Assembly: GCF_034661175.1 (NCBI RefSeq)
Contig: NZ_CP141058.1
Coordinates: 2,046,001 to 2,110,000, forward strand
Direction: 5' to 3'
Length of the DNA: 64,000 nucleotides
DNA from: Nocardioides renjunii
GTDB lineage: Bacteria > Actinomycetota > Actinomycetes > Propionibacteriales > Nocardioidaceae
Below, piece after piece: positions 27,884-35,930 of this stretch. Both the position numbers and the translations under genes were made by a program. How positions within the stretch are numbered: position 1 is the stretch's first letter; every line of letters starts with the position of its first letter. A model generated the notes under the pieces. The model saw only the letters and a program-made list of their open reading frames with translations, searched no databases and was not told where the DNA came from.

Positions 27884-29683
27884 TCAGAGGGGCCAGACCA
27901 GCGGGACGACGACGAGTGCGACGACGAACCACCACACCAGGACGGGGAGCCCGAGCTTCCAGTAGTCGCCGAACCGGTAGCCGCCGGGGCTCATGATCAT
28001 CATGTTGCCGGGCGTCGAGATGGGGGTGAGCAGCGCCGCGCACCCGGCGATCGCGACCGCCATCAGCAGGGGCTTCGCCGACGTCCCCGTCGCCTCGGCC
28101 GCGGCCAGGGCGATCGGTACGACGACGAGGACGGTCGCGGTGTTGCTCACCACCTGCCCCAGGACGGCAGTGAGGACGAAGAGCGCGGCCAGCAGGAGGA
28201 TCGGGCGACCCGAGCCCACCGCGTCGATGAGCAGCGACGCCACCCGGTCGGCAGCGCCGCTGGTGCGGATCGCGGTCGAGAGCGGGATCAGCGCACCCAC
28301 CAGCACGACCGTCTGCCAGGAGATGCAGCGGTAGGCCTGGGTCACCGAGACGACCCGGAGCAGCACGAGGCTCACGGCGGCGGCCATCCCGGCGATGGCC
28401 GGAGGGACCCGGCCCGAGCCGAGCATGGCGACGAGCGCGACCAGCACCAGCACGGCGAGGGTCGCCCTCGGTCCCCAGGCGACGGTCTGGCGACGCACGA
28501 GGTCGGGGGAGTCGACCAGCAGCACGTCCCGGTCGCGGTTGAGCCGGTCGAGCGCCGACCAGCGACCGTGCAGGAGGATCGCGTCGCCCTCCGCGAGCTC
28601 GATCGGGCCGTCGCCGCGGTCGGTGCCGAGCCGCTGCACGGCCAGGATGATGAGTGCGTTCTCGCGCTTCATGCCCCGGTGCACCCGCTCGCCCACGAGG
28701 CGCGAGCGCGGCGGCACGACCACCTCCGCCGCGCCGGCCTCCCGGTTCATCAGCCCTTGCCCGTCGCCGACGCCGACCATGCTGACGGCGAGGCCGTGCT
28801 CGAGCGCGAACTGGGTGACGTCATGGGGTGCGCCCGTCACGACGAGGGTGTCGTCGTCGCTGACGGGGCCGAGCACGACGGCGCCCGCGGGGGACTCGGC
28901 CGCTACGACGCGTACGCCGTGGTCCGCGCCGAGGCTGCGCGCCGGCCCCCGCCCGACCAGGTCCGAGCGGGAGCGCACGCGCAGGCGGTAGAACCCGTCG
29001 GTCACCTGGTACTGGCCCTCGAGGGTCTCCGCCAGGGCGCCGAGGTCGGGGGCGGCGTGCTCCGGTGTCCGTCGCGGGAGCAGGCGCGGCCCGAGGAGCG
29101 CGCAGAGCGCCACCGTCCCCACCAGCAGCGGGAGGCCGACGAGGGCGAAGGAGAAGAAGGGGAACGGTCCCTCCCCGGCGTCGCTCGCGGCCTCGGAGAT
29201 GATCACGTTGACCGGGCTGCTCATCAGCAGCAGCATCCCGCCGGCGCTGCCCGCGAACGCCACGGGCATCAGGAGCCGGGAGGCCGGCATCCCGATGCGG
29301 TGCCCGACCAGCACGACCAGCGGCAGGAGCGCGGCCACCGCCCCGTTGAGCGTGATGAGCGACGTGAGCACGGCCGACAGCAGGCACACCGCCACCAGCA
29401 CCCGGGTGGCGCCGGTGCCGGCGCGCTCGAGCAGGAGGCGGCCCGCCCACGTCGTCACCCCCGTCGAGTCGATGGCCTCGCTCACCACGAAGAGCGTGGC
29501 GATGAAGATCACGACGGGATCCCCGAACCCGGCCACGGCCTCCTCAGTGGTGACCAGGCCGGTGGCCCACAGTGCCAGTGCCGCGAGGACGGCCACCACG
29601 CCGACCGGGAGCCGGTTCCACACGAAGAGGGCGACGACCAGCCCCAGGACCACCAGCGCCGTGGTCGCGTCGTCCAGCGTCAT
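27884..29683 (-). CDS. SLC13 family permease with TrkA-C domains
   Basis: 599-residue transporter of the divalent anion:Na+ symporter (SLC13/CitT) superfamily. The N-terminal membrane half has GFGDPVVIFIATLFVVSEAIDSTGVTTW, a central cytosolic part holds two RCK_C/TrkA-C-like domains (VVAAESPAGAVVLGPVSDDDTLVVTGAPHDV; VVVPPRSRLVGERVHRGMKRENALIILAVQR), and the second membrane half contains VSNTATVLVVVPIAL and PISTPGNMMIMSPGGYRFGDYWKLG. This layout is typical of bacterial dicarboxylate, sulfate or citrate carriers. It is the last gene of a six-gene operon, 9 bases after the AbgT gene. Confidence 0.9.
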   Translation of the reverse strand: MTLDDATTALVVLGLVVALFVWNRLPVGVVAVLAALALWATGLVTTEEAVAGFGDPVVIFIATLFVVSEAIDSTGVTTWAGRLLLERAGTGATRVLVAVCLLSAVLTSLITLNGAVAALLPLVVLVGHRIGMPASRLLMPVAFAGSAGGMLLLMSSPVNVIISEAASDAGEGPFPFFSFALVGLPLLVGTVALCALLGPRLLPRRTPEHAAPDLGALAETLEGQYQVTDGFYRLRVRSRSDLVGRGPARSLGADHGVRVVAAESPAGAVVLGPVSDDDTLVVTGAPHDVTQFALEHGLAVSMVGVGDGQGLMNREAGAAEVVVPPRSRLVGERVHRGMKRENALIILAVQRLGTDRGDGPIELAEGDAILLHGRWSALDRLNRDRDVLLVDSPDLVRRQTVAWGPRATLAVLVLVALVAMLGSGRVPPAIAGMAAAVSLVLLRVVSVTQAYRCISWQTVVLVGALIPLSTAIRTSGAADRVASLLIDAVGSGRPILLLAALFVLTAVLGQVVSNTATVLVVVPIALAAAEATGTSAKPLLMAVAIAGCAALLTPISTPGNMMIMSPGGYRFGDYWKLGLPVLVWWFVVALVVVPLVWPL

Positions 29684-29692
29684 CCCGCCGCC

Positions 29693-31351
29693 CTACTCGA
29701 GCTGCACAGGCGAGCCGGGACCCCAGGGGATCTCGAGGAGGTACCAGCCGGTGAACAGCAGCGTCCACGACACCAGCACGACCACCGTGTAGGGGAGCAT
29801 CATCGAGATGACCGTGCCCATCCCGGCGGAGGCGCGGTAGCGCTGGCAGACCAGGATGATGAAGGGCAGGTAGACCATCAGCGGCGTGATGACGTTGACC
29901 GGCCCGTCGCCCACGCGGTAGGCGGCCAGCACGGTCTGCGGGGCGATCCCGAGGTTGTAGAACAGCGGGATGAAGATGGGGGCGATGATCGCCCACTTGG
30001 GGATCACCCCCGGCATGATCATGTCGATGACGACGACCAGCAGGATGAAGCCGATCAGGAGCGGCAGCGCCCCGATGTCGGCGCTTCCGAGCAGGTCGGC
30101 GAGCTGGGTCGCCACGACGTTGGAGATGTTGGAGTAGTTGAAGAAGGCGATGAACTGGGCGATCAGCAGCATCAGGAAGATGAGGCCGCCCAGGCCGTTG
30201 AAGGTCTTCACGATCGCGTTGATGACGTTGGTGCTGCCGGTGAGGCTGCCGGAGCCCCTGCCGTAGCCCAGCCCGGCGGCGAGGAACAGCATCGAGATGA
30301 TCAGCAGCAGGCTGCTCATGAACGGGGAGTTGCCGAAGATCTCACCGGTCTCGGGGTTGCGCAGCGGCGCGCCGGGGATGAAGGTCAGCGCGCAGATGAT
30401 CGCGACCGCGACGAGCGTGTAGATCCCGGACAGTCGCAGCCCGCGGGACTCGTGGGCGAGCTCGTCGCCGGCGGGGACGTGGTCGACCGGGGCGTCGGCG
30501 GGGCGCTCCGCCGGGTCCCACCTGCCGGCCCGCGGCTCGATGTAGCGCTCGGTCAGGATCGTCATCACCGCCGCGGTGAAGAGGGTGGACACGATGGCGA
30601 AGTAGAAGTTGTTGGTGACGTTGAGCGGCTCCGCGCCCGGTGCCACGCCGGCCACGATCTCGTTGGTGACCTCGGTGATGATCCCGTCGGCCGGGGTGAT
30701 GAGGATGTTGACGAAGAACGACGCGCTGACCCCGGCGTACGCCGCGGCGATCCCGACCAGGGGGTTGCGTCCCAGGCTGGCGAACGCGGCGGCGCCCAGG
30801 GGGATGAGCACCAGGTAGCCGGCGTCGGAGGCCACGCTGGAGATCCCGCCCAGCAGCACGATGATGAACGTGATCGCGCCGGCGGGGGCGACCTGCACCA
30901 TCTTGCGGATCAGGGCCGCGATCAGCCCCGCCTCCTCGGCGACCCCGACCCCGATCATGGCGACGAGGATGACCGCGACCACGCCGAAGTCGTTGAAGTT
31001 CTGCACCGCTGTGGTGAACATGTAGCGGATGCCGTCGCCGTTGAGCAGGCTCTCGACCTCGATGGTCTCGGTGCGGACGTCGTACTCGGGGATCGCCTGC
31101 TCCGGCTCGTGGTCCAGCGAGGGGTACGAGCTGCCGCCGGCGTCGTAGTCCTGGCTGACGCCCGTCTCCTCCGCCTCGGCGACCTCCGTGGTGACGCTGA
31201 CGTCGGCCCACGCCAGGACCGCCGAGAGCACGATGACGCCGACGATCAGTGCCAGGAAGATGATGGCCGGGTGCGGGACCTTGTTGCCGACCCGCTCGAT
31301 CCACCCGAGGAAGCCGCCGGAGCTGGTCTCCTCGGCGGCCGTGGTGCTCAT
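29693..31351 (-). CDS. AbgT family transporter
   Basis: 552-residue membrane protein of the AbgT family, whose founding member imports p-aminobenzoyl-glutamate; other members export sulfonamides. About 12 hydrophobic segments. Family landmarks are VGNKVPHPAIIFLALIVGVIVLSA at the start, VVAVILVAMIGVGVAEEAGLIAALIRKMV, SSVASDAGYLVLIPLGAAAFASLGRNPLVGIAAAYAGVSASFFVN and the C-terminal MIMPGVIPKWAIIAPIFIPLFYNLGI. Its ATG overlaps the stop of the M17 aminopeptidase gene (ATGA), so transporter and peptidase are made together, suggesting uptake of an aminoacyl or glutamyl compound and its cleavage. Confidence 0.92.
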   Translation of the reverse strand: MSTTAAEETSSGGFLGWIERVGNKVPHPAIIFLALIVGVIVLSAVLAWADVSVTTEVAEAEETGVSQDYDAGGSSYPSLDHEPEQAIPEYDVRTETIEVESLLNGDGIRYMFTTAVQNFNDFGVVAVILVAMIGVGVAEEAGLIAALIRKMVQVAPAGAITFIIVLLGGISSVASDAGYLVLIPLGAAAFASLGRNPLVGIAAAYAGVSASFFVNILITPADGIITEVTNEIVAGVAPGAEPLNVTNNFYFAIVSTLFTAAVMTILTERYIEPRAGRWDPAERPADAPVDHVPAGDELAHESRGLRLSGIYTLVAVAIICALTFIPGAPLRNPETGEIFGNSPFMSSLLLIISMLFLAAGLGYGRGSGSLTGSTNVINAIVKTFNGLGGLIFLMLLIAQFIAFFNYSNISNVVATQLADLLGSADIGALPLLIGFILLVVVIDMIMPGVIPKWAIIAPIFIPLFYNLGIAPQTVLAAYRVGDGPVNVITPLMVYLPFIILVCQRYRASAGMGTVISMMLPYTVVVLVSWTLLFTGWYLLEIPWGPGSPVQLE

Positions 31352-32862
31352 CGCGGGGATCCCGGCGACTCGAACCGCGTCGCGAGCTCGATCAGCAGCT
31401 TCGCGCCGAAGCCGCTGGCGCCCTTGTTGCGCCAGGTCCGGACCGCGGGCTGCTGCGCCGTGCCGGCGATGTCGACGTGGGCCCACGAGACCCCGTCGAC
31501 GAACTCCTCGAGGAAGAGCGCGGCCGTGATCGACCCGGCGTTGGCCCCGCCCATGTTGGTCATGTCGGCGATCGTGGACACGAGCTGCTCGCGGTAGGGG
31601 CGGTGGAGCGGGAGCTCCCACACCGGCTCGTCGGCGACGGCACCTGCCTCTCGGAGCCGGGCCACGAGGCTCGCGTCGTTGCCCATCACGCCCGCGACGT
31701 CCACGCCGAAGGTGCGCAGGCAGGCGCCGGTGAGCGTCGCGACGTCGACCACCGCGTCGACGCCGTCCTCGACCGCGAGGCAGAGCCCGTCGGCCATCAC
31801 CAGGCGACCCTCGGCGTCGGTGTTGAGCACCTCGACGGTGGTGCCGTTGCGCATCCGCAGGACGTCACCGAGCTTCATGGCCGAGCCCGACGGCATGTTG
31901 TCGGTGCAGCACAGGTAGGCGGTCACTGAAGCCCGGCACCCCAGGTCCCGCAGCGCGGTCATCGCGCCCAGGATGGCCGCGGCGCCGGTCATGTCGTTCT
32001 TCATCTGGGCGTGCGACTCGTCGCTCGGCTTGAGGCTGATCCCGCCGGAGTCGTACATGATCCCCTTGCCGACGAGGCCGAGGTGGCCGACGGGGGAGTC
32101 GGGCCGGTAGGACATCTTGATGAGCCGCGGCTCCTCGACGCTGCCGCGGTTGACGCCCAGGATGCCGCCGCAGCCCATCTCCTCGAGCTGCGCCCGGTCG
32201 AACAGCTCGACCTCCAGACCGGCGATCGGGGCGAGCTCCGTCGCCACCTCGCCCATCCGTTCGGCGGACAGCGTGGTGGCCGGGCAGTTGGACAGGTCCC
32301 GGCTGATCATCGCCGCCCGGGCCACGACCTCGCCGCGGGCGGCACCGGTGCGTACGTCGTCCACGAGCTCGGGCGGCGCCACGAGGGTGAGGGCGGTGAG
32401 CGTGGGTTCGTCGCCGCCGGCCCCGACGAAGAAGCGCCACCGGGCGAGCAGCACACCCTCGACGACGGCCTGGGCGAAGTCGGCCGGCGGGACGGCCAGG
32501 TCGGCGCCGGGCAGCTCGACGGCGAGCGTCGTCTGGCGCGGCACGGCCCGCGCGAACGTCGCAGCCAGGTCCCGCACGACGGTGGTGTCCACGGATGCCG
32601 CGGCGCCGACGCCGAGGGCCACCAGCGCCCTGCCGGCGGGGTCGGGCAGGACGACGACCTGGTGCGCGGCTCCGGTGAAGCCGAGCACGGCGAGCTGGGC
32701 CGCGTCGGTGCCCAGGTCCCCGGGAGGGTCCGCACCCTCGCTCACCGGGACGGCGAGTGCAGCAGCCTCGGCCACGGACGGGAGCGAGTCGGTGACGCGG
32801 ACCTCGGCGGGGTGGCGGAGTGAGGGGACGGGATCGATCTCGCGGGCCGCGCTGCTGCTCAC
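31348..32862 (-). CDS. Leucyl aminopeptidase family protein (M17)
   Basis: Two-metal aminopeptidase, normally hexameric and cytosolic. From GTG 32862 it is 504 residues, the usual length, with an ideal AGGAGG (32869-32874) 6 bases upstream. The metal site motifs are complete: VGKGIMYDSGGISLKPSDESHAQMKNDMTGAAA and VLNTDAEGRLVMADGL. The N-terminal domain (about 1-170) is the M17 macro-like domain. The same frame is open upstream into the glutaminase, so this may also be the C-terminal half of a longer protein. The stop overlaps the AbgT start. Confidence 0.88.
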   Translation of the reverse strand: MSSSAAREIDPVPSLRHPAEVRVTDSLPSVAEAAALAVPVSEGADPPGDLGTDAAQLAVLGFTGAAHQVVVLPDPAGRALVALGVGAAASVDTTVVRDLAATFARAVPRQTTLAVELPGADLAVPPADFAQAVVEGVLLARWRFFVGAGGDEPTLTALTLVAPPELVDDVRTGAARGEVVARAAMISRDLSNCPATTLSAERMGEVATELAPIAGLEVELFDRAQLEEMGCGGILGVNRGSVEEPRLIKMSYRPDSPVGHLGLVGKGIMYDSGGISLKPSDESHAQMKNDMTGAAAILGAMTALRDLGCRASVTAYLCCTDNMPSGSAMKLGDVLRMRNGTTVEVLNTDAEGRLVMADGLCLAVEDGVDAVVDVATLTGACLRTFGVDVAGVMGNDASLVARLREAGAVADEPVWELPLHRPYREQLVSTIADMTNMGGANAGSITAALFLEEFVDGVSWAHVDIAGTAQQPAVRTWRNKGASGFGAKLLIELATRFESPGSPR

Positions 32863-33939
32863 CGTGGACCTCCTGACGGGGCTGTGGGCACGCGACGAGG
32901 ATGGTCGGCGCAGCGGTGGCGGAGGCTCCCCCGATTCGGGCGATTCGGCGCGCGCCGCCTGCGGCGCTACCTCGGAGGCGAGGATGTCGAGTCCCAGGCG
33001 GCGCGCGAGGTGCCTCGTCGCGAGCTGCCCGCGGACGCTGTTGCCGGCGTCGTCGAGGAGCGGCGAGAAGGTGGCGAGCGCCCCCTTGCCCGGCGACACC
33101 GTGACGATGCCACCCGCGATGCCGCTCTTGCCCGGCATGCCGACGTCGAAGAGCCAGTCGCCCGACGTCTCGTACATGCCGGCCACGGTCATCACGGCGA
33201 GGGTGGCGTGCGCGGTCTCGGCGTCGACGACGCGTCGGCCGGTCACGGGGTTCGTCCCGCCGTCGGCGAGGGTCGCGCCCATCACCGCCAGGTCGGTGGT
33301 CGTGACCGAGAGGCAGCTCTGCCGCGTGTAGACCTCGACCGCGTCGGCGGCCTCGCCATCGAGGGCCCCGACGGCAGCCAGCATGTTGGCCAGGCCCCGG
33401 TTGCGGTGGTTGGTCGTCCGCGCCGAGTGCAGGATCTCCTCGTCCAGGACGAGGTCGCGGCCGGCGAAGCCGGACAGCGCCGCGTGGACGAGCTCCCACC
33501 TCTCCTTCGTGCTCGCTCCACCGACGAGGCTCGTGGTCGCGATGGCGCCGGGGTTGACCATGGGGTTGGTGCGGCCGCGCGCGTCGCGCTCGACGGGGAC
33601 CGTCGAGCTGAACGGCATCCCGGTGGCGTTGACGCCGACGCGCCGGCGTACGGACTCGATCCCGCGGAGCTCGCACGCGAGGGCGAAGACGAACGGCTTG
33701 GCCACGCTCATGATGGCGAACGGCACGCCGGCGTCGCCGGCCGCGACGACGGCGCCGGCCGTCGAGACGAGGCTCAGGCCGAAGAGGTCGGGGTCGGCGG
33801 TCGCGAGCGCCGGGTAGACGGTGGAGAGGGAGCCGTCCGTCACGGTCCGGAACAGCTCGTGGGCCTCGGTGACGCGGGCCCGGGTCGTCGCGGGTGCGGG
33901 CAGGAGCCCGGCGGAGACGTGCCGGTGGTCGCGGGTCAT
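31348..33939 (-). CDS. glsA: Glutaminase with open frame into the M17 aminopeptidase
   Basis: The frame starting at ATG 33939 begins with a complete glutaminase (about 323 residues, to LDILASE near 32971) that hydrolyses L-glutamine to glutamate and ammonia. The active site S78-x-x-K81 is in MSVAKPFVFAL; SLVGGASTKERW, HRNRGLANMLAA and GMPGKSGIAGGI are family motifs. No stop follows: the frame continues through a 38-residue proline/arginine-rich linker into the aminopeptidase. A TAG lies at 32967-32969 in the next frame, directly after the natural glutaminase end, so one extra base may have removed the stop. The start overlaps the flippase-like gene's stop (ATGA). Confidence 0.75.
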   Translation of the reverse strand: MTRDHRHVSAGLLPAPATTRARVTEAHELFRTVTDGSLSTVYPALATADPDLFGLSLVSTAGAVVAAGDAGVPFAIMSVAKPFVFALACELRGIESVRRRVGVNATGMPFSSTVPVERDARGRTNPMVNPGAIATTSLVGGASTKERWELVHAALSGFAGRDLVLDEEILHSARTTNHRNRGLANMLAAVGALDGEAADAVEVYTRQSCLSVTTTDLAVMGATLADGGTNPVTGRRVVDAETAHATLAVMTVAGMYETSGDWLFDVGMPGKSGIAGGIVTVSPGKGALATFSPLLDDAGNSVRGQLATRHLARRLGLDILASEVAPQAARAESPESGEPPPPLRRPSSSRAHSPVRRSTVSSSAAREIDPVPSLRHPAEVRVTDSLPSVAEAAALAVPVSEGADPPGDLGTDAAQLAVLGFTGAAHQVVVLPDPAGRALVALGVGAAASVDTTVVRDLAATFARAVPRQTTLAVELPGADLAVPPADFAQAVVEGVLLARWRFFVGAGGDEPTLTALTLVAPPELVDDVRTGAARGEVVARAAMISRDLSNCPATTLSAERMGEVATELAPIAGLEVELFDRAQLEEMGCGGILGVNRGSVEEPRLIKMSYRPDSPVGHLGLVGKGIMYDSGGISLKPSDESHAQMKNDMTGAAAILGAMTALRDLGCRASVTAYLCCTDNMPSGSAMKLGDVLRMRNGTTVEVLNTDAEGRLVMADGLCLAVEDGVDAVVDVATLTGACLRTFGVDVAGVMGNDASLVARLREAGAVADEPVWELPLHRPYREQLVSTIADMTNMGGANAGSITAALFLEEFVDGVSWAHVDIAGTAQQPAVRTWRNKGASGFGAKLLIELATRFESPGSPR
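32926..32943. promoter_or_regulatory. Dyad site, copy 5, at the glutaminase/aminopeptidase junction
   Basis: CTCCCCCGATTCGGGCGA, inside the linker between the glutaminase end and the aminopeptidase GTG, 64 bases upstream of that GTG. Its presence suggests this was an intergenic control region. Confidence 0.5.
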
Positions 33940-35042
33940 GACGGGGCCACGTCGTCGCGGTGGCGACCAGGCGCGGAGGTCGGCGTCCGGCGTGGCGGGA
34001 CGAGTCCGAGGCGCCAGGCCGCGAGGGTGAGCGCGCCGAGGACGATCGGTCCGCCGAGCGTGACGGTCCGCCAGACGACCAGCCCGGCGATCGCCGCTGC
34101 CTCCACCCCGTCCCCGCCGACGGCCACCATCTCGGCGACGAGCAGCCCGTCGACGATGCCCAGGCCCATGAGCGGGAACAGGGTGAACGGATAGACCAGG
34201 CAGAAGGCGACGTAGACGTCGAGGGCCGGCACGGCGCCCGCCCCGACCCCCACGAAGCGCAGCGTGAGGACGACGATGGTGGCGTCCACCAGCACCATCG
34301 CGACGAGGCCGAGCACCGAGACCGCCAGGTGCGACCGGAACCCCGCCGCCACGTGCGTGCGGAACGTCACGGCCGACTCGCTCCACTGCTCGGGGTCGGT
34401 CGCGCTCCGCACGCGGCGGACGGCCCGCCCCGCGGTGAGGCCGACCCTCGCCGCGGTCGACTCGCGCCGTACGGCGGCCAGGGCGACCGCGAGGATGGTC
34501 CCGGCCACGAGGGTGCTGAGCAGCACCCGCGCGACCGGTCCGGTCTGCCACCGGGTCGCGACCAGCAGGGCCGCGCCGACCAGCGGCATCGCGAACCGCA
34601 CGGTGTAGAAGACGATCGTGTTGGCGACCGCGCCCGCCAGGGCCACGGGCGCCGGGACGTCCCAGGACGCGAACATCCTGAGCCGCACCAGGATGTCGCT
34701 GGGAGGTGGCGCGACGACGGCGAGGAGGTGGGCGGTGAGGTCGTTCACCAACGCACGCAGCATGCCGAGGCCGGGGATGAACAGGGCGAGCGGGAGGGCG
34801 TTGAGCCCGTTGCGGACCAGCAGGAGGCCGACGAGGGCGGCCAGCTCCGGCCACGACAGCTTGCCCAGCGAGGACCGCACCGCCGACCAGTCGACGTCCC
34901 CGACGAAGCGGAGCGCCAGCCACACGACGACCACGCACAGCGCCAGCACCCCGAGCCGGCGCGCCGGGTGGGCCCGGGGAGCGGCCGGCCGGTCCGCCTC
35001 GGGGTTGACGTCGTCCACGTCGTCGTCCACACCGTCGGCCAT
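33936..35042 (-). CDS. Flippase-like / LPG synthase TM-region family protein
   Basis: 368-residue membrane protein with about eight hydrophobic segments resembling the lysylphosphatidylglycerol synthase transmembrane region family (PF03706). Landmarks are VDWSAVRSSLGKLSWPELAALVGLLLVRNGLNALPL, LTAHLLAVVAPPPSDILVRLRMF, and VYVAFCLVYPFTLFPLMGLGIVDGLLVAEMV. There is no aminoacyltransferase domain, so it is not a complete MprF. The acidic start MADGVDDDVDDVNPEADRP is cytosolic. ATG 35042 is 11 bases after the stop of the preceding gene; the stop overlaps the glutaminase start, making the genes one operon. Confidence 0.78.
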   Translation of the reverse strand: MADGVDDDVDDVNPEADRPAAPRAHPARRLGVLALCVVVVWLALRFVGDVDWSAVRSSLGKLSWPELAALVGLLLVRNGLNALPLALFIPGLGMLRALVNDLTAHLLAVVAPPPSDILVRLRMFASWDVPAPVALAGAVANTIVFYTVRFAMPLVGAALLVATRWQTGPVARVLLSTLVAGTILAVALAAVRRESTAARVGLTAGRAVRRVRSATDPEQWSESAVTFRTHVAAGFRSHLAVSVLGLVAMVLVDATIVVLTLRFVGVGAGAVPALDVYVAFCLVYPFTLFPLMGLGIVDGLLVAEMVAVGGDGVEAAAIAGLVVWRTVTLGGPIVLGALTLAAWRLGLVPPRRTPTSAPGRHRDDVAPS

Positions 35043-35053
35043 GGGCCGGATGC

Positions 35054-35710
35054 CTACGCGGCCACGCCAGCGGGCGGCTGCTGTCCCGCCCACTGCTCGT
35101 GGACGGACGCGCGCCAACGGTCCAGCTGACGCACCTGCACGACCACGCCAGCCACTCCGAGCCCGACGTACGCGAGCCACCACCACCACGTGTCACGGAG
35201 GACCGCAGTGGTCGAGGCCTCCACGAGGTCCGAGGAGTCCAGCGTCCCGGTGAGGAAGAGCACGCCGGTCAGGGCGAGGCTGCTGCCCGAGAACGCGCTG
35301 AGCGCCACGAGCACGACGACGGGCAGGTCCGCCGCAACGGCGGCGGCGCCGAGGGCCAACCCGGTGACGACGCCGACGAGCACGATCAGCCAGGACCACG
35401 ACACCCCGAGCGCCACCATCAGGTCCGTCCCGAGGGTGAAGCCGAACGCGGCCATGGCGATGAGGATCGCGACGACGAAGAAGGCGTAGGCGACCGCTCC
35501 GAACAGCAGCCCCGCAGCGGCGGCCACCGCCAGTGCCAGCGCTCCGGCCAGGAACGAGTCGCCGGTGGTGGCAGCCACCAGCCCGGCGCCGGTCGCGAAG
35601 CCCACCACCGAGGCCCACAGCGTGATGAGGACGCGGAGCACCACGGCCCCGCGCAGGCAGAGCAGCAGCCCGACACCGACGGCGACCAGGCCCAGGACGA
35701 TGTCCGCCAC
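35054..35710 (-). CDS. Multi-pass membrane protein, DUF4203-like
   Basis: 218 residues with about seven hydrophobic segments and almost no loops, similar in layout to DUF4203 (TMEM198-type) proteins: VADIVLGLVAVGVGLLLCLRGAVVLRVLITLWASVVGFATGAGLVAA, then GDSFLAGALALAVAAAAGLLFGAVAYAFFVVAILIAMAAFGFTLG. Function unknown. The GTG start at 35710 has GAGAGGATG upstream. It is the first gene of the six-gene operon ending at 27884, and is divergent from the DUF1269 gene at 35931 across a region with two dyad sites. Confidence 0.7.
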   Translation of the reverse strand: MADIVLGLVAVGVGLLLCLRGAVVLRVLITLWASVVGFATGAGLVAATTGDSFLAGALALAVAAAAGLLFGAVAYAFFVVAILIAMAAFGFTLGTDLMVALGVSWSWLIVLVGVVTGLALGAAAVAADLPVVVLVALSAFSGSSLALTGVLFLTGTLDSSDLVEASTTAVLRDTWWWWLAYVGLGVAGVVVQVRQLDRWRASVHEQWAGQQPPAGVAA

Positions 35711-35788
35711 GTCGCATCCTCTCGCTCGCGCGGTCGCCCGGGACTGCGACCGACAGGCGCCACGGTCGCGGCTCCCGACGCGGCGGGC

Positions 35789-35806
35789 ACCCCCTGAATC
35801 GGGTGA
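35789..35806. promoter_or_regulatory. Dyad site, copy 6
   Basis: ACCCCCTGAATCGGGTGA, 78 bases before the DUF4203-like gene that heads the six-gene operon. Confidence 0.55.
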
Positions 35807-35834
35807 GAGGAGCGCCGGACACCGGGGTGCGGCA

Positions 35835-35852
35835 CTCACCCGGATCGGGGGA
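35835..35852. promoter_or_regulatory. Dyad site, copy 7
   Basis: CTCACCCGGATCGGGGGA, 78 bases before the DUF1269 gene at 35931, nearly identical to copy 1. Confidence 0.6.
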
Positions 35853-35930
35853 GCACGCACCGCCCGAGCGGTGGAGACGATGCGGGGACCCGCCGCGCCA
35901 CCAAGGCACGCCGACGAAAGGGAAGCCTCC

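Noticed and set aside
28568..31597. A 1009-codon plus-strand frame opposite SLC13 and AbgT
   Set aside because: Antisense shadow with repetitive charged composition; the transporters on the other strand are certain.
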